14,973 bases of DNA, taken from NCBI RefSeq assembly GCF_040290245.1, contig NZ_PSMQ01000042.1:1-14973 (forward strand), read 5' to 3'. The notes below the pieces were generated by a model. The model was not told where the DNA came from, made no database searches, and worked only from the letters and a program-made list of their open reading frames with translations. A program made the translations under genes and the position numbers. The DNA comes from Thermus_A sp040290245 (GTDB taxonomy: Bacteria > Deinococcota > Deinococci > Deinococcales > Thermaceae). Positions 13,590 to 14,973 of the stretch are shown here, in pieces; the stretch's first letter is position 1, and every line of letters starts with the position of its first letter.

Positions 13590-14198
13590 GGGGGGGGCAG
13601 GGGCTTTGAACTCCGCCCCCTTAAGCCTCTCGGCCATCTCCACCAGGTTCCACCCCGCCCGCTTTGCATCGGGGATGGCCTCCGGGTCGTCCGCCAGGGT
13701 CTTCCGGCCCCGGCGGTGGGTATAGACCAGGCCCATGGGGGCGAGGACGAACCCCATGTAGCTCAGGGGAAGGAGCATCTGGGAAAGGGCCTGGGCGGCT
13801 CCATCCTCCTCGGCCACCGCCACCAGGGCCATGGGCTTCCCCAGGTTCCAGATCCCCTGGTTTTCCAAAGAAGTCATCCGCTCCAAAAGGGCCTTCATCC
13901 GGGCCGAGAGGCTGAACCAGTAGACCGGGGTGGCGAAGACCACCGCGTCCGCCCAGGAAAGCCTTTCCGCGATGTGGCCAAACCCGTCCCACGGCCCTTG
14001 GAGGCAGACCTCCGGGCCGCAGAGGCCGGGGTCGTGGGAGTAGTTCCCCGCACAAAAGGGAAATGGGTGCCGGACCAGATCCAGCCGTTCCGTTAAGGCC
14101 CCCTTTTCCGCCGCCGCTTTTAAAACCTCATCCAGAAGCTCCGCCGTCCAGCCGTCGGTGCGCGAGGAAGCGTTCACGCCGAGAACGCGTAAACCCAT
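13524..14198 (-). CDS. NADPH-dependent FMN reductase/flavodoxin-fold protein
   Basis: 224 residues from ATG 14198 (a GTG at 14207 would add three). The flavodoxin-like start LRVLGVNASSRTDGWTAEL has the phosphate-binding loop SSRTDGWT, and ATPVYWFSLSARMKALLERM is the second FMN-contact block of this family. Such proteins are NAD(P)H:flavin or quinone reductases. Between them are three cysteines, C49, C60 and C65 (FCAGNYSHDPGLCGPEVC), in the place where iron-sulfur flavoproteins carry a tighter four-cysteine cluster; the spacing here (x10, x4) does not match that motif. The last 22 codons lie antisense to the 3' end of tsaB. It has its own promoter candidate and follows the AttH-like gene by 46 bp. 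Substrate unknown. Confidence 0.82.
   Translation of the reverse strand: MGLRVLGVNASSRTDGWTAELLDEVLKAAAEKGALTERLDLVRHPFPFCAGNYSHDPGLCGPEVCLQGPWDGFGHIAERLSWADAVVFATPVYWFSLSARMKALLERMTSLENQGIWNLGKPMALVAVAEEDGAAQALSQMLLPLSYMGFVLAPMGLVYTHRRGRKTLADDPEAIPDAKRAGWNLVEMAERLKGAEFKAPAPPLQVDGLHRAAPLEAQLGQGEA
13587..13623 (+). repeat. 8-bp inverted repeat after the tsaB stop
   Basis: TAAGGGGG (13587-13594, starting at the tsaB stop codon) is matched by CCCCCTTA (13616-13623) across 21 bases. It could form a stem at the end of the tsaB message, but no T-run follows and it lies inside the opposing flavoprotein gene, so its role is unclear. Confidence 0.35.
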
Positions 14199-14227
14199 AC
14201 CTATCACCCATCCACTAAACCTCTTTT

Positions 14228-14257
14228 AGTATATCAAGCTTAGCCTAAGGCCGCCAA
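14228..14257 (-). promoter_or_regulatory. Promoter candidate for the flavoprotein gene
   Basis: TTGGCG (14252-14257) and TATACT (14228-14233) on the minus strand are 18 bp apart. The -10 matches 5 of 6, making this the best two-part promoter in the window. The -35 lies in the last codons of the upstream AttH-like gene. A start near 14221 would leave a 14-23-base leader. Confidence 0.5.
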
Positions 14258-14973
14258 GACCCCGCCACAAACTCCCCCATCCCCTGGGCCAAAACGGGCT
14301 GTCCCTCCAGGCTTCCCTCCCCCAAAACCGGCCCCTCCCAGTAGGCCACCCGGGTGGTGCGGGAGAGGATCTCCCCTTCTAAAAACCGGGGTCGAAGGGT
14401 TAGACGAAGCCCCGGCCCCTCCAGAAGCCAAAAAAGGGTGTACCTGCGTCCGGAGGGGGAGGTCCAGTCCCCTAGGGGCTCGAGCCGGACAGGAAAAGGC
14501 CTGGCCACCCGGTCCACCAGGCTTCCCAGAACCTGGACCACCTGGCCTTGGGCGTCCTTCACCCGGTAGACCATGAGCTCCTGGCCCGTGGAAAGGTGGA
14601 GGCCGAACCAGTCCCAGGTGGCCTGGAGGCCGGGAAGCTGATCCCCCCACTGGTGGTCCAGCCAGGCCTCTCCATACGCCTTTTCTCCTCTGACCTGGCC
14701 CTGGGCCAGGACGCGGGTATAGGACTGGTAGTACATCCGGCCGGTCCTTTCCGTACCCGAGTAGCCCGGAGGGTGGACCACCGGCGGCTTCAAAGGGTAA
14801 AGGTCCAAGTCCAAAAGCCCCGCCTGGAGCCGGAAGGTGGGGACCCGAGGGTCGCCTTCCGGGGCAAAGGCTGCGAAGAAACGAAAGCCCGCGAGCTCCA
14901 GGCTTGGCCCCGGGTCGAGACGGCCCTCCCCTTGGGGGAAGTCCGAGGCCTCGAGGAAGGTCCGTTCCCCTGT
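14245..14973 (-). CDS. AttH/CrtC-like (lipocalin-fold, putative secreted hydrolase) protein, N-terminus outside window
   Basis: About 242 residues of the C-terminal part are visible and the frame is open to the edge (first visible residues TGERTFLEASDFPQGEG), so the true start is outside. The core AWLDHQWGDQLPG followed by WDWFGLHLSTGQELMVYRV is the signature of the AttH/carotenoid 1,2-hydratase (CrtC) superfamily, including bacterial proteins annotated as predicted secreted hydrolases. It ends with the second beta-domain and the RVAYWEGPV segment. Many members have a signal peptide and sit beside an ABC transporter like LolCDE; neither can be checked here. A carotenoid role is possible because Thermus makes carotenoids (thermozeaxanthins), but the residues seen do not decide it. 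Confidence 0.75.
   Translation of the reverse strand, partial: TGERTFLEASDFPQGEGRLDPGPSLELAGFRFFAAFAPEGDPRVPTFRLQAGLLDLDLYPLKPPVVHPPGYSGTERTGRMYYQSYTRVLAQGQVRGEKAYGEAWLDHQWGDQLPGLQATWDWFGLHLSTGQELMVYRVKDAQGQVVQVLGSLVDRVARPFPVRLEPLGDWTSPSGRRYTLFWLLEGPGLRLTLRPRFLEGEILSRTTRVAYWEGPVLGEGSLEGQPVLAQGMGEFVAGSWRP

Overview
The window looks like a chromosomal segment from a Thermus species (Deinococcota). GC content is very high, third codon positions are strongly G/C, and genes are tightly packed with many GTG starts. SodA, futalosine hydrolase, IF3, L35 and L20 read as close relatives of the Thermus thermophilus proteins, judged from memory rather than a search. I see no tRNA, rRNA, CRISPR array or insertion sequence. 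Every gene fits the same base composition, so nothing looks recently acquired.

Left part (1-3723): a partial minus-strand bacillithiol-disulfide-reductase-like flavoprotein (YpdA) diverges from a plus-strand set of a TerC-family membrane protein, class II fumarase (fumC) and Mn superoxide dismutase (sodA, with its own promoter candidate and a clear terminator). Together they suggest a redox and manganese neighbourhood.

Centre left (3724-7819), all minus strand: infC-rpmI-rplT (IF3, L35, L20), then a hairpin, then a small PF06695-type membrane protein, a 550-residue fusion of a PlsY-like acyltransferase domain with an acyl-ACP-reductase-like domain, and mqnB (futalosine hydrolase, menaquinone synthesis). 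IF3 appears to start at an ATC codon behind a near-perfect Shine-Dalgarno sequence.

Centre right (7820-11204), plus strand: an enoyl-CoA hydratase family protein, glutaminyl-tRNA synthetase (glnS), a 284-bp gap with a promoter-like sequence and a foldable element that may be a structured RNA, and a DUF58 protein.

Right part (11175-14973): a tungsten/molybdenum aldehyde:ferredoxin-oxidoreductase family enzyme (minus) diverges from a short tsaB (plus) across 21 bp holding a palindromic -10 box. An FMN-reductase-like flavoprotein (minus) overlaps the tsaB 3' end, and a partial AttH/CrtC-like protein (minus) runs off the window.

A recurring feature is a -10-like hexamer ending 7-8 bases before a start codon that has no usable Shine-Dalgarno sequence (terC, the hydratase gene, glnS, the AOR gene, tsaB). 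This is what leaderless transcripts, known to be common in Thermus and Deinococcus, would look like. The least ordinary items are the PlsY/acyl-ACP-reductase-like fusion, the candidate structured RNA upstream of the DUF58 gene, the ATC start of infC, and the symmetric divergent promoter.
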